Assembly (NCBI GenBank): GCA_965242605.1
Contig: CBDESS010000003.1
Span: 1-64,000 of the forward strand
Direction: 5' to 3'
DNA length: 64,000 nucleotides
Source: JAAXHF01 sp965242605
GTDB lineage: Bacteria > Desulfobacterota > Binatia > Bin18
Part shown: in pieces, positions 16,624 to 26,387 of the stretch
Numbering within the stretch: position 1 is the first letter of the stretch
Layout of the letters: each line of letters begins with the position of its first letter
Made by a program: the position numbers and the translations under genes
The notes under the pieces: model-generated
What the model was told of the DNA's origin: nothing
The model's input: only the letters and a program-made list of their open reading frames with translations
Database searches by the model: none

Positions 16624-19067
16624 GCGGTATCCCGGCGTCCCTCCCGAAGTGGGGTCAGGGAGCAGGCGATGTCGCGCTTGCCCGTGGCACGCTCCTGGCC
16701 CTGGCGGTCTTGGCCGGCGTGGGCATGGTCGTCCTCGATGACTACGGTGTAGGGGGGGACGAGCAAGCCCAGCATTATATCGGTCATGCGGCGGTCGACT
16801 ACATCCTGGGGGACGGCGAGGGCCTGCTGTCCCTCCATCCTCCCCATAACCGGTTCTATGGTGTCGTCTTCACGGCACCGCTGGTGCTCGTTGAGCGGCT
16901 GCTGGGTCTCACCGACAGCCGGGCCATCTACCTGAGCCGCCATCTGCTGACCCACCTCTTCTTTCTGGCCGGCGGCTACTGCTGTGCCCGGCTGGTGTAC
17001 CACCTCTTCCACAGCCGCTGGCTGGCCCTGGTGGCCCTGCTGCTGTTCGTGCTCCAGCCCCGGCTCTACGCCCACTCCTTCGTCAACACCAAGGACATCC
17101 CCTTCCTGGTGCTGTTCCTGGTCGCCCTGTTCCTGATTCACCGGGCGTGGCGGTGGGAGAGCCTTGGGGCGTTCGCGCTGTGCGGGGTGGGGGTGGGGGT
17201 GGCGACCAACCTGCGTATCATGGGCGTGCTGCTGTTCGTTGTGGTGGTGGTCCTGCGGGCGGGCGACCTGTTCCGGGCACATGGCCGGGCGGCGCGCGCG
17301 CACGTTCTGAGCACTGGTGGGGTGTTCGTGGTGGCCAGCGTATTGACGCTGTACGCGGTCTCGCCCTATCTGTGGGGTGCCCCCTTGGCGTTGGGCAAGG
17401 CCGTAGCAGTCCTCTCCCAGCATCCGACTCACGCCTTGACCCTCTTCCAGGGCGAGTGGGTACGCTGGCCGGATATTCCCGCACACTACATTCCGACCTG
17501 GATCGCCATTACCACCCCGCCGGGGGTGCTGCTGCTGGGTCTGGTGGGCGCAGTGTCCGTGATGCATCGTGGCCTGCGCTCTCCCGGTGCCGTGCCGGGC
17601 GACCCCGTCGCCCGCTTCGGCCTGCTGCTCGTCGCCTGTCTGGTGCTCCCGGTCGTCGCCATCATCGTTGTCAATGCCAATCTCTACAACGGCTGGCGTC
17701 ATGTCTACTTTCTGTCCGCCCCGCTGTGTCTGCTGGCGGTGTTCGGGCTGCGCTGGCTGGCGGTGGTCTGCCCCCGGCCGAGGCTGCGGCCAAGTGTCTA
17801 CGCGCTGGCCGCAGCGGGTCTGGCCGGGGTGGTCGTCGCAACGGTTTCCATTCATCCCTACCAGATCGTCTATTTCAACGCCCTGGTGGACCGGCGCACG
17901 CCCGACTCCCTGGGGACCCAGTACGATATGGCCCTCTGGGGAACCATATACCGGGAGGGGTTGGAACATGTCCTCCATCACTATCCTACCTCATCAAGCT
18001 CGGTGGAGATAAGCGGTCTGGAGGTCGGCTATATACGCCCCAACCGGTCCATTCTGCCCAAAGCCGCGCGCCGCCGCCTTGTTCTCGCCGAGGGCGGGGC
18101 ACCACCGGGGGACTTTCAGGTGATTGATTACTCGCAATACCTGCGGCGCGAATTCGGCGGCCCCCTCTTCGCGCCCCGCCTCTATACCCGCCAGATGTAC
18201 CACAACCCCATCCTGACGGTGACGGCCCTCAACCTGGCCCGGGTGGACGCGGCCACCACGGCCGCCTATCGGGCCGTAGTCCGGGCCGTGACGGGCGGGC
18301 CGCCGGTCGGACGGGCGGACTTTGGCCTGTATCTGGAGAGCCGGACTTTGATGTGGGTGAAGACATCCTGCGGCCCAGCGGACCTGCACAGGGGGCGGCC
18401 CTTCGTGGTGCGGGTCTTCCCGGTGGATGTGGCCGCTCTGTCCCAGCGGCGTCGGCAGTGGGGCTTTGAGGAGTTGCGTTTCGCCCTTATGCGGTACGGC
18501 GTGCAGGTGGACGGGCGGTGTCTGCTCTGGCTGCCCTTGCCAGGCTATCCGCTCCGGGCCATTGAAGTCAGCCAGGTATCACCTTCCGGGGGGACCGAGT
18601 TGTGGCGGGTGGTCATCCCTGTGTCGCCGTCGGGGGCCCCGGCGACCGACGCCGTGCGCACGGCCTACCGGGCGACGGTGGCGGGTCCCCCCGTAGCCCG
18701 GTCGCATTTCGCTGTGTACCTCGCCGGGACCACGCTGAGCTACCTGCGGGCCCCGTGTCGCCGGACGGACACGGAACCCGGCTTCTTTCTGCACGTCAGG
18801 CCGCGGGACCCGGCCGTGCTCGTGGGGGTCCGCCAATCCGAGGGCTTTCGGGTGCTTGATTTCACGTTCTGGCGGCACCCCGGTCACGCCCCGCAGGTGC
18901 AGCAGGCGGCGTTGTTCGCTGGCAGGTGTCTGGGGTCCATTCGGCTGCCAGCCTACCCTATCGCTGAGCTGCGGACGGGGCAGGGCCGGGGGGCCGAGCG
19001 GGTCTGGGAGGTAGCGGTCCGGGTGGAGGCCCGGGCCGCCTCAGCGGGCCCGGAGGCGGTCGAGTGA
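16620..19067 (+). CDS. U7: array GT-C glycosyltransferase, intact, 815 aa
   Basis: The first loop (DEQAQHYIGHAAVDY...LLSLHPPHNRF) and the following FTAPLVLVE are the same as in U5. The second loop differs (LSQHPTHALTLFQGEW), and the preceding conserved GDPLALGE is GAPLALGK, changing two charged positions. The linker carries an insertion relative to U5 (SGLEVGYIRPNRS), shared with U9 and, in variant form, U19. The tail is type B with one unusual change, CLLWLPLPGYP in place of CLLRLPLPGYP, also seen in U9. This supports a block copy covering U7 and U9. Confidence 0.9.
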   Translation: MSGIPASLPKWGQGAGDVALARGTLLALAVLAGVGMVVLDDYGVGGDEQAQHYIGHAAVDYILGDGEGLLSLHPPHNRFYGVVFTAPLVLVERLLGLTDSRAIYLSRHLLTHLFFLAGGYCCARLVYHLFHSRWLALVALLLFVLQPRLYAHSFVNTKDIPFLVLFLVALFLIHRAWRWESLGAFALCGVGVGVATNLRIMGVLLFVVVVVLRAGDLFRAHGRAARAHVLSTGGVFVVASVLTLYAVSPYLWGAPLALGKAVAVLSQHPTHALTLFQGEWVRWPDIPAHYIPTWIAITTPPGVLLLGLVGAVSVMHRGLRSPGAVPGDPVARFGLLLVACLVLPVVAIIVVNANLYNGWRHVYFLSAPLCLLAVFGLRWLAVVCPRPRLRPSVYALAAAGLAGVVVATVSIHPYQIVYFNALVDRRTPDSLGTQYDMALWGTIYREGLEHVLHHYPTSSSSVEISGLEVGYIRPNRSILPKAARRRLVLAEGGAPPGDFQVIDYSQYLRREFGGPLFAPRLYTRQMYHNPILTVTALNLARVDAATTAAYRAVVRAVTGGPPVGRADFGLYLESRTLMWVKTSCGPADLHRGRPFVVRVFPVDVAALSQRRRQWGFEELRFALMRYGVQVDGRCLLWLPLPGYPLRAIEVSQVSPSGGTELWRVVIPVSPSGAPATDAVRTAYRATVAGPPVARSHFAVYLAGTTLSYLRAPCRRTDTEPGFFLHVRPRDPAVLVGVRQSEGFRVLDFTFWRHPGHAPQVQQAALFAGRCLGSIRLPAYPIAELRTGQGRGAERVWEVAVRVEARAASAGPEAVE

Positions 19068-21505
19068 GCGGTATCCCGGCGTCCCTCCCGAAGTGGGGCC
19101 AGAGGGCAGTCGCTGGTGTGTTTGCCGGCAGCGTGCTCCTGGCCCTGACGGTCTTGGCCGGCGTGGGCATGGTCGTCCTTGACGACTACGGCGTAGGGGT
19201 GGACGAAGTGCCCCAGCGCATTATCGGCCATGCGACGGTCGACTACATGCTGGGAGACGCCGCCGCGGCCCTATCGCTCCCCGGCGATCCCGTTGACCGG
19301 TTCTACGGCGTCGTCTTCGAGGTGCCGCTGGTGTTCGTTGAGCGGCTGTTGGGTCTCACCGACAGTCGGGCGGTCTTCCTGAGCCGCCATCTGCTGACCC
19401 ACCTTTTCTTTCTGGCCGGCGGCTACTGCTGTGCCCGGCTGGTGTACCACCTCTTCCACAGCCGCTGGCTGGCCCTGGTCGCCCTGCTGCTGTTCGTGCT
19501 CCAGCCCCGGCTCTACGCCCACTCCTTTGTCAACACCAAGGACATCCCCTTCCTGGTGCTGTTCCTGGGTGCCCTGTTTCTGATTCACCGGGCGTGGCGG
19601 CGGGAGAGCCTTGGGGCGTTCGCACTGTGTGGGGTGGGGGTGGGGGTAGCGACCAACCTGCGTATCATGGGCGTGCTGCTGTTCGTTGTGGTGGTGGTCC
19701 TGCGGGCGGGCGACCTGTTCCGGGCACATGGCCGGACGGCGCGCGCGCATGTTCTGAGCACCGGGGCGGTGTTCGTGGTGGCCAGTGTATTGACGCTGTA
19801 CGCGGTCTCGCCCTATCTGTGGGATGACCCCTTGGCGTTGGGCAAGGCCGTGGCAGTCTTCTCCCGGTATCCGAATCACACTGTGACCCTCTTCCAGGGC
19901 GAACCGGTACGCTGGCCGCATATTCCCGCGCACTACATTCCGACCTGGATCGCCATTACCACCCCGCCGGGGGTGCTGCTGCTAGGTCTGGTGGGGGCAG
20001 TGTCCGTGATGCATCGCGGTCTGCGCTCCCCCGGTGCCGTGCCGGGCGACCCCGTCGCCCGCTTCGGGCTGCTGCTCGTCGCCTGTCTGGTGCTCCCGGT
20101 CGTCGCCGTCATCGTCGTCAACGCCAACCTCTACAACGACTGGCGTCAGGTCTACTTTCTGTACGCCCCGCTGTGTCTGCTGGCAGTGTTCGGGCTGCGC
20201 TGGCTGGCAGCGGTCTGCCCCCGGCCGGGGCTGCGGCCAGGCGTCTATGGGCTGGCCGCAGCGGGTCTGGCCGGGGTGGTTGTCGAACTGCTGGCCCTCC
20301 ATCCCCATCAGATCGTCTATTTCAACGCCCTGGTTGACCGCCACACGCCCGACTCCCTGGGGACCCAGTACAGCCTGAACCACTGGGGACCCGCGCACCG
20401 GGGGGGATTGGACTATCTCCTCCATCGCTATCCTACCTCATCGCTCTCGCTGGGGATGAATGGTCTAGGGGCCCAAAACCGGCTCATTCTTCCCGAGGCG
20501 GTACGCCGCCGCCTCGTCTTCGCCAAGGGCGGGTCACCACCGGGGGACTTTCAGGCGATCGATCACCACTCAAAATTGTGGCGCGGCCTCGGTGGCCCCC
20601 TCTTCTTCGCGCCCCGCCTCTATACCCACCGGATTTACCACAATACCCTCCTGATGGTGACGGCCCTCAACCTGGCCCGGGTGGACGCGGCCACTACAGC
20701 CGCCTATCGGGCCGTAGCCCGGGCCGTGCCGGCCGGGCCGGCGGTCGGGCCGGCGGACTTTGGCCTGTATCTGGAGAGCCGGACTTTGATGTGGGTGAAG
20801 ACATCCTGCGGCCCGGCGGACATACACAGGGGGTGGCCCTTCGTGGTGCGGGTCTTCCCGGTGGATGTGGCCGCTCTGTCCCAGCGGCGTCGGCAGTGGG
20901 GCTTTGAGGAGTTGCGTTTCGCCCTTAGGCGGTACGGCGTGCGGGTGGACGGGCGGTGTCTGCTCCGGCTGCCCTTGCCAGGCTATCCGCTCCGGGCCGT
21001 TGAAGTCAGCCAGGTGTCACCTTCCGGGGGGACCGAGTTGTGGCGGGTGGTCATCCCTGTGTCGCCGTCGGGGGCCCCCGCGACTGACGCCGTGCGCACG
21101 GCCTACCGGGCGACGGTGGCGGGTCCCCCCGTGGCCCGGTCGCATTTCGCTGTGTACCTCGCCGGGACCACGCTGAGCTACCTGCGGGCCCCGTGTCGCC
21201 GGACGGACACGGAACCCGGCTTCTTTCTGCACGTCAGGCCGCGGGACCCGGCCGTGCTCGCGGGGGTCCGCCAATCCGAGGGCTTTCGGGTGCTTGATTT
21301 CACGTTCTGGCGGCACCCCGGTCACGCCCCGCAGGTGCAGCAGGCGGCGTTGTTCGCTGGCAGGTGTCTGGGGTCCATTCGGCTGCCAGCCTACCGCATC
21401 GCTGAGCTGCGGACGGGGCAGGGCCGGGGGGCCGAGCGGGTCTGGGAGGTAGCGGTCCGGGTGAAGGCCCGGGCCGCCTCAGGGGGCCCGGAGGAGGCTG
21501 AGTGA
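19064..21505 (+). CDS. U8: array GT-C glycosyltransferase, intact, 813 aa
   Basis: The N-terminus is of the AGVFAGSVLLAL type shared with U14 and U15. The first loop DEVPQRIIGHATVDY continues with AAALSLPGDPVDRF, found also in U10 and, in a diverged form, U18. The second loop has SRYPNHTVTLFQGE. The linker and start of the tail (GAQNRLILPEAVRRRLVF, then DFQAIDHHSKLW, with an extra Phe in PLFFAPRLYTHR) are nearly identical to U10. The tail is type B. The C-terminal codons are EEAE rather than EAVE, and the downstream start codes Met-Ile. Confidence 0.9.
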   Translation: MSGIPASLPKWGQRAVAGVFAGSVLLALTVLAGVGMVVLDDYGVGVDEVPQRIIGHATVDYMLGDAAAALSLPGDPVDRFYGVVFEVPLVFVERLLGLTDSRAVFLSRHLLTHLFFLAGGYCCARLVYHLFHSRWLALVALLLFVLQPRLYAHSFVNTKDIPFLVLFLGALFLIHRAWRRESLGAFALCGVGVGVATNLRIMGVLLFVVVVVLRAGDLFRAHGRTARAHVLSTGAVFVVASVLTLYAVSPYLWDDPLALGKAVAVFSRYPNHTVTLFQGEPVRWPHIPAHYIPTWIAITTPPGVLLLGLVGAVSVMHRGLRSPGAVPGDPVARFGLLLVACLVLPVVAVIVVNANLYNDWRQVYFLYAPLCLLAVFGLRWLAAVCPRPGLRPGVYGLAAAGLAGVVVELLALHPHQIVYFNALVDRHTPDSLGTQYSLNHWGPAHRGGLDYLLHRYPTSSLSLGMNGLGAQNRLILPEAVRRRLVFAKGGSPPGDFQAIDHHSKLWRGLGGPLFFAPRLYTHRIYHNTLLMVTALNLARVDAATTAAYRAVARAVPAGPAVGPADFGLYLESRTLMWVKTSCGPADIHRGWPFVVRVFPVDVAALSQRRRQWGFEELRFALRRYGVRVDGRCLLRLPLPGYPLRAVEVSQVSPSGGTELWRVVIPVSPSGAPATDAVRTAYRATVAGPPVARSHFAVYLAGTTLSYLRAPCRRTDTEPGFFLHVRPRDPAVLAGVRQSEGFRVLDFTFWRHPGHAPQVQQAALFAGRCLGSIRLPAYRIAELRTGQGRGAERVWEVAVRVKARAASGGPEEAE

Positions 21506-23949
21506 TCGGTATCCCGGCGTCCTTCCCGAAGTGGGGCCAGAGGGCAGTCGCGGGTGTGTTTGCCCGCGGCACGCTCCTGGCCCTGGCGGTCTTGGCCGGC
21601 GTGGGCGTGGCCGTCCTTGACGACTACGGCGTAGGGATCGACGAGCAATTCCACCGTCACATCGGCCATGCGACGGTTGACTACATGCTGGGGAACACCG
21701 AGACCCTGTTGCCTTACAGTCCTCCCTTCCACCGGTTCTACGGCGTTGTCTTCGAGGTACCGCTGGTGCTCGTTGAGCGGCTGCTGGGCCTCACCGACAG
21801 CCGGGCGGTCTTCCTGAGCCGCCATCTGCTGACCCACCTCTTCTTTCTGGCCGGCGGCTACTGCTGTGCCCGGCTGGTGTACCACCTCTTCCGCAGCCGC
21901 TGGCTGGCTCTGGTGGCCCTGCTGCTGTTCGTGCTCCAGCCCCGGCTCTACGCCCATTCCTTTGTCAACACCAAGGACATCCCCTTCCTGGTGCTGTTCC
22001 TGGGTGCCCTGTTCCTGATTCACCGGGCGTGGCAGCGGGAGAGCCTTGGGGCGTTCGCACTGTGCGGGGTCGGGGTGGGGGTAGCGACCAACCTGCGTAT
22101 CATGGGCGTGTCGCTGTTCGTTGTGGTGGTGGTCCTGCGGGCGGGCGACCTGGCGGGGGCGGCGGGGCGGGCGGCACGCCGGCACATTCTGAGCACTGGT
22201 GGGGTGTTCGTGGTGGCCAGCGTATTGACCCTGTACGCGGTCTCGCCCTACCTGTGGGGTGACCCCTTGGCGTTGGGCGAGGCCGTGGCAGTCTTCTCCC
22301 AGCATCCGGCTATCATTCCGACCCTCTTCCAGGGCGAGTGGGTACGCTGGCCGGATATTCCCGCGCACTACATTCCGACCTGGATCGCCATTACCACCCC
22401 GCCGGGGGTGCTGCTGCTGGGTCTGGTGGGGGCGGCGTCCGTGATGCATCGTGGCCTGCGCTCTCCCGGTGCCGGGCCGGGCGACCCCGTCGCCCGCTTC
22501 GGCCTGCTGCTCGTCGCCTGTCTGGTGCTCCCGGTTGTCGCCATCATCGTTGTCAATGCCAATCTCTACAACGACTGGCGTCATGTCTACTTTCTGTACG
22601 CCCCGCTGTGTCTGCTGGCAGTGTTCGGGCTGCGCTGGCTGGCGGCGGTCTGCCCCCGGCCGGGGCTGCGGCCGGGCGTCCACGCGCTGGCCGCAGCCGG
22701 CTTGGCCGGGGTGGTCGTCGCAACGGTTTCCCTTCATCCCTATCAGCAGGTCTATTTCAACGCCCTGGTGGACCGGCGCACGCCCGACTCCCTGGGGACC
22801 CAGTACGATATGGCCCTCTGGGGAACCATATACCGGGAGGGGTTGGAACATGTCCTCCATCGCCATCCTACCTCATCAAGCTCGGTGGAGATAAGCGGTC
22901 TGGAGGTCGGCTATATACGCCCCAACCGGTCCATTCTTCCCAAAGCCGCGCGCCGCCGCCTTGTTCTCGCCGAGGGCGGGGCACCACCGGGGGACTTTCA
23001 GGTGATCGATTACCCGCAATACCTGCGGCACGAATTCGGCGGCCCCCTCTTCGCGCCCCGCCTCTATACCCGCCAGATGTACCACAACCCCATCTTGACG
23101 GTGACGGCCCTCAACCTGGCCCGGGTGGACGCGGCCACCACGGCCGCCTATCGGGCCGTAGCCCGGGCCGTGCCGGCCGGGCCGCCGGTCGGGCCGGCGG
23201 ACTTTGGCCTGTATCTGGAGAGCCGGACTTTGATGGGGGTGAAGACATCCTGCGGCCCGGCGGATATACACAGGGGATGGCCCTTCGTGGTGCGGGTCTT
23301 CCCGGTGGATGTAGCCGCTCTGTCCCAGCGGCGTCGGCAGTGGGGCTTTGAGGAGTTGCGTTTCGCCCTTATGCGGTACGGCGTGCAGGTGGACGGGCGG
23401 TGTCTGCTCTGGCTGCCCTTGCCAGGCTATCCGCTCCGGGCCATTGAAGTCAGCCAGGTATCACCTTCCGGGGGGACCGAGTTGTGGCGGGTGGTCATCC
23501 CTGTGTCGCCGTCGGGGGCCCCGGCGACCGACGCCGTGCGCACGGCCTACCGGGCGACGGTGGCGGGTCCCCCCGTAGCCCGGTCGCATTTCGCTGTGTA
23601 CCTCGCCGGGACCACGCTGAGCTACCTGCGGGCCCCGTGTCGCCGGACGGACACGGAACCCGGCTTCTTTCTGCACGTCAGGCCGCGGGACCCGGCCGTG
23701 CTGGCGGGGGTCCGCCAATCCGAGGGCTTTCGGGTGCTTGATTTCACGTTCTGGCGGCACCCCGGTCACGCCCCGCAGGTGCAGCAGGCGGCGTTGTTCG
23801 CTGGCAGGTGTCTGGGGTCCATTCGGCTGCCAGCCTACCGCATCGCTGAGCTGCGGACGGGGCAGGGCCGGGGGGCCGAGCGGGTCTGGGAGGTAGCGGT
23901 CCGGGTGGAGGCCCGGGCCGCCTCAGCGGGCCCGGGGGCGGTCGAGTGA
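21502..23949 (+). CDS. U9: array GT-C glycosyltransferase, intact, 815 aa
   Basis: The product begins MIGIPASFPKWGQ, a change shared only with U10 and caused by GTGATC in place of GTGAGC at the overlap. The first loop (DEQFHRHIGHATVDY, ETLLPYSPPFHRF) is not the U5/U7 type but resembles U20 and U1. The linker and tail match U7 closely, including CLLWLPLPGYP. The unit is therefore a visible chimera with a breakpoint in the near-invariant membrane core. The second loop is unique (SQHPAIIPTLFQGEW). Confidence 0.9.
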   Translation: MIGIPASFPKWGQRAVAGVFARGTLLALAVLAGVGVAVLDDYGVGIDEQFHRHIGHATVDYMLGNTETLLPYSPPFHRFYGVVFEVPLVLVERLLGLTDSRAVFLSRHLLTHLFFLAGGYCCARLVYHLFRSRWLALVALLLFVLQPRLYAHSFVNTKDIPFLVLFLGALFLIHRAWQRESLGAFALCGVGVGVATNLRIMGVSLFVVVVVLRAGDLAGAAGRAARRHILSTGGVFVVASVLTLYAVSPYLWGDPLALGEAVAVFSQHPAIIPTLFQGEWVRWPDIPAHYIPTWIAITTPPGVLLLGLVGAASVMHRGLRSPGAGPGDPVARFGLLLVACLVLPVVAIIVVNANLYNDWRHVYFLYAPLCLLAVFGLRWLAAVCPRPGLRPGVHALAAAGLAGVVVATVSLHPYQQVYFNALVDRRTPDSLGTQYDMALWGTIYREGLEHVLHRHPTSSSSVEISGLEVGYIRPNRSILPKAARRRLVLAEGGAPPGDFQVIDYPQYLRHEFGGPLFAPRLYTRQMYHNPILTVTALNLARVDAATTAAYRAVARAVPAGPPVGPADFGLYLESRTLMGVKTSCGPADIHRGWPFVVRVFPVDVAALSQRRRQWGFEELRFALMRYGVQVDGRCLLWLPLPGYPLRAIEVSQVSPSGGTELWRVVIPVSPSGAPATDAVRTAYRATVAGPPVARSHFAVYLAGTTLSYLRAPCRRTDTEPGFFLHVRPRDPAVLAGVRQSEGFRVLDFTFWRHPGHAPQVQQAALFAGRCLGSIRLPAYRIAELRTGQGRGAERVWEVAVRVEARAASAGPGAVE

Positions 23950-26387
23950 TCGGTATCCCGGCGTCCTTCCCGAAGTGGGGTCAGAGGGCAGTCGCGGGTG
24001 TGTTTGCCCGCGGCACGCTCCTGGCCCTGGCGGGCTTGGCCGGCGTGGGCATGGTCGTCCTTGACGACTACGGCGTAGGGGTGGACGAAGTGCCCCAGCG
24101 CATTATCGGCCATGCGACGGTCGACTACATGCTGGGAGACGCCGCCGCGGCCCTATCGCTCCCCGGCGATCCCATTGACCGGTTCTACGGCGTCGTCTTC
24201 GAGGTGCCGCTGGTGTTCGTTGAGCGGCTGTTGGGCCTCACCGACAGCCGGGCTATCCACCTGAGCCGCCATCTGTTGACCCACCTCTTCTTTCTGGCCG
24301 GCGGCTACTGCTGTGCCCGGCTGGTGTACCACCTCTTCCACAGCCGCTGGCTGGCCCTGGTCGCCCTGCTGCTGTTCGTGCTCCATCCCCGGCTCTACGC
24401 CCACTCCTTTGTCAACACCAAGGACATCCCCTTCCTGGTGATGTTCCTGGGTGCCCTGTTTCTGATTCACCGGGCGTGGCGGCGGGAGAGCCTTGGGGCG
24501 TTCGTACTGTGCGGGGTGGGGGTGGGGATAGCGACCAACCTGCGCATCATGGGCGTGCTGCTGTTCGTTGTGGTGGTGGTCCTGCGGGCGGGCGACCTGG
24601 TAGGGGCGGCGGGGCGGGCGGCACGCTGGCACATTCTGAGCGCTGGGGCGGTGTTCGTGGCAGTCAGTGTATTGACGCTGTACGCGGTCTCGCCCTACCT
24701 GTGGGGTGACCCCGTGGCGTTGGTCGAGGCCGTGGCAGTCTTCTCCCGGTATCCGAATCACGCTGTGACCCTCTTCCAGGGCGAGTGGGTACGCTGGCCG
24801 GATATTCCCGCGCACTACATTCCGACCTGGATCGCCATTACCACCCCGCCGGGGGTGCTGTTGCTAGGTCTGGTGGGGGCAGTGTCCGTGATGCATCGCG
24901 GTCTGCGCTCCCCCGGTGCCGTGCCGGGCGACCCCGTCGCCCGCTTCGGGCTGCTGCTCGTCGCCTGTCTGGTGCTCCCGGTCGTCGCCGTCATCGTCGT
25001 CAACGCCAACCTCTACAACGGCTGGCGTCAGGTCTACTTTCTGTACGCCCCGGTGTGTCTGCTGGCAGTGTTCGGGCTGCGCTGGCTGGCAGCGGTCTGC
25101 CCCCGGCCGGGGCTGCGGCCAAGCGTCTATGGGCTGGCCGCAGCGGGTCTGGCCGGGGTGGTCGTCGAACTGCTGGCCCTCCATCCCCATCAGATCGTCT
25201 ATTTCAACGGCTTGGTTGACCGCCACACGCCTGACTACCTGGGGACCCAGTACAGCCTGAACCACTGGGGACCCGCGCACCGGGGGGGATTGGACTATCT
25301 CCTCCATCGCTATCCTACCTCATCGCTCTCGCTGGGGATGAATGGTCTAGGGGCCCAAAACCGGCTCATTCTTCCCGAGGCGGTACGCCGCCGCCTCGTC
25401 TTCGCCAAGGGCGGGTCACCACCGGGGGACTTTCAGGCGATCGATCACCACTCAAAATTGTGGCGCGGCCTCGGTGGCCCCCTCTTCTTCGCGCCCCGCC
25501 TCTATACCCACCGGATTTACCACAATACCCTCCTGATGGTGACGGCCCTCAACCTGGCCCGGGTGGACGCGGCCACTACAGCCGCCTATCGGGCCGTAGT
25601 CCGGGCCGTGCCGGCCGGGCCGCCGGTCGGGCCGGCGGACTTTGGCCTGTATCTGGAGAGCCGGACTTTGATGTGGGTGAAGACATCCTGCGGCCCAGCG
25701 GACCTGCACAGGGGGTGGCCCTTCGTGGTGCGAGTCTTCCCGGTGGATGTGGCCGCTCTGTCCCAGCGGCGTCGGCAGTGGGGCTTTGAGGAGTTGCGTT
25801 TCGCCCTTATGCGGTACAGCGTGCGGGTGGACGGGCGGTGTCTGCTCCGGCTGCCCTTGCCAGGCTATCCGCTCCGGGCCGTTGAAGTCAGCCAGGTGTC
25901 ACCTTCCGGGGGGACCGAGTTGTGGCGGGTGGTCATCCCTGTGTCGCCGTCCGGGGCCCCGGCGACCGACGCCGTGCGCACGGCCTACCGGGCGACGGTG
26001 GCGGGTCCCCCCGTGGCCCGGTCGCATTTCGCTGTGTACCTCGCCGGGACCACGCTGAGCTACCTGCGGGCCCCGTGTCGCCGGGCGGACACGGCCCCCG
26101 GCTTCTTTCTGCACGTCAGGCCGCGGGACCCGGCCGTGCTCGTGGGGGTCCGCCAATCCGAGGGCTTTCGGGTGCTTGATTTCACGTTCTGGCGGCACCC
26201 CGGTCACGCCCCGCAGGTGCAGCAGGCGGCGTTGTTCGGTGGCAGGTGTCTGGGGTCCATTCGGCTGCCAGCCTATCCCATCGCTGAGCTGCGGACGGGG
26301 CAGGGCCGGGGGGCCGAGCGGGTCTGGGAGGTAGCGGTCCGGGTGGAGGCCCGGGCCGCCTCAGGGGGCCCGGAGGCGGTCGAGTGA
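23946..26387 (+). CDS. U10: array GT-C glycosyltransferase, intact, 813 aa
   Basis: The product begins MIGIPASFPKWGQ like U9, then carries the U8-type first loop (DEVPQRIIGHATVDY, AAALSLPGDPIDRF). The linker is the U8 type, including the SLSLGMNGLGAQN segment and the extra Phe before APRLYTHR. The second loop has SRYPNHAVTLFQGEW. The tail is mostly type B, but domain 2 has CRRADTAPGFF where the other B units except U4 read CRRTDTEPGFF, so the last part resembles U4 or the A set. The GTGA overlap with U11 is normal. Confidence 0.9.
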   Translation: MIGIPASFPKWGQRAVAGVFARGTLLALAGLAGVGMVVLDDYGVGVDEVPQRIIGHATVDYMLGDAAAALSLPGDPIDRFYGVVFEVPLVFVERLLGLTDSRAIHLSRHLLTHLFFLAGGYCCARLVYHLFHSRWLALVALLLFVLHPRLYAHSFVNTKDIPFLVMFLGALFLIHRAWRRESLGAFVLCGVGVGIATNLRIMGVLLFVVVVVLRAGDLVGAAGRAARWHILSAGAVFVAVSVLTLYAVSPYLWGDPVALVEAVAVFSRYPNHAVTLFQGEWVRWPDIPAHYIPTWIAITTPPGVLLLGLVGAVSVMHRGLRSPGAVPGDPVARFGLLLVACLVLPVVAVIVVNANLYNGWRQVYFLYAPVCLLAVFGLRWLAAVCPRPGLRPSVYGLAAAGLAGVVVELLALHPHQIVYFNGLVDRHTPDYLGTQYSLNHWGPAHRGGLDYLLHRYPTSSLSLGMNGLGAQNRLILPEAVRRRLVFAKGGSPPGDFQAIDHHSKLWRGLGGPLFFAPRLYTHRIYHNTLLMVTALNLARVDAATTAAYRAVVRAVPAGPPVGPADFGLYLESRTLMWVKTSCGPADLHRGWPFVVRVFPVDVAALSQRRRQWGFEELRFALMRYSVRVDGRCLLRLPLPGYPLRAVEVSQVSPSGGTELWRVVIPVSPSGAPATDAVRTAYRATVAGPPVARSHFAVYLAGTTLSYLRAPCRRADTAPGFFLHVRPRDPAVLVGVRQSEGFRVLDFTFWRHPGHAPQVQQAALFGGRCLGSIRLPAYPIAELRTGQGRGAERVWEVAVRVEARAASGGPEAVE

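Larger units (their letters stand above)
11750..26387 (+). repeat. Higher-order repeat: three two-gene blocks U5+U6, U7+U8, U9+U10
   Basis: Odd members U5, U7 and U9 share the linker YDMALWGTIYREG with SSSSVEISGL. Even members U6, U8 and U10 share DEVPQRIIGHATVDYMLGD and the linker GLGAQNRLILPEAVRRR. The block period is about 4.88 kb (11750, 16620, 21502). U9 is an exception at its 5' end, where the first loop is of another type, which points to a later exchange. This pattern is what unequal crossing-over between units two apart would produce. Confidence 0.75.

Noticed and set aside
17147..18127. Second-frame + strand open stretches within units (e.g. this one and 22338-23351)
   Set aside because: They are shadows of the true frame; products rich in Gly, Arg, Ala and Pro, without start signals or family resemblance.
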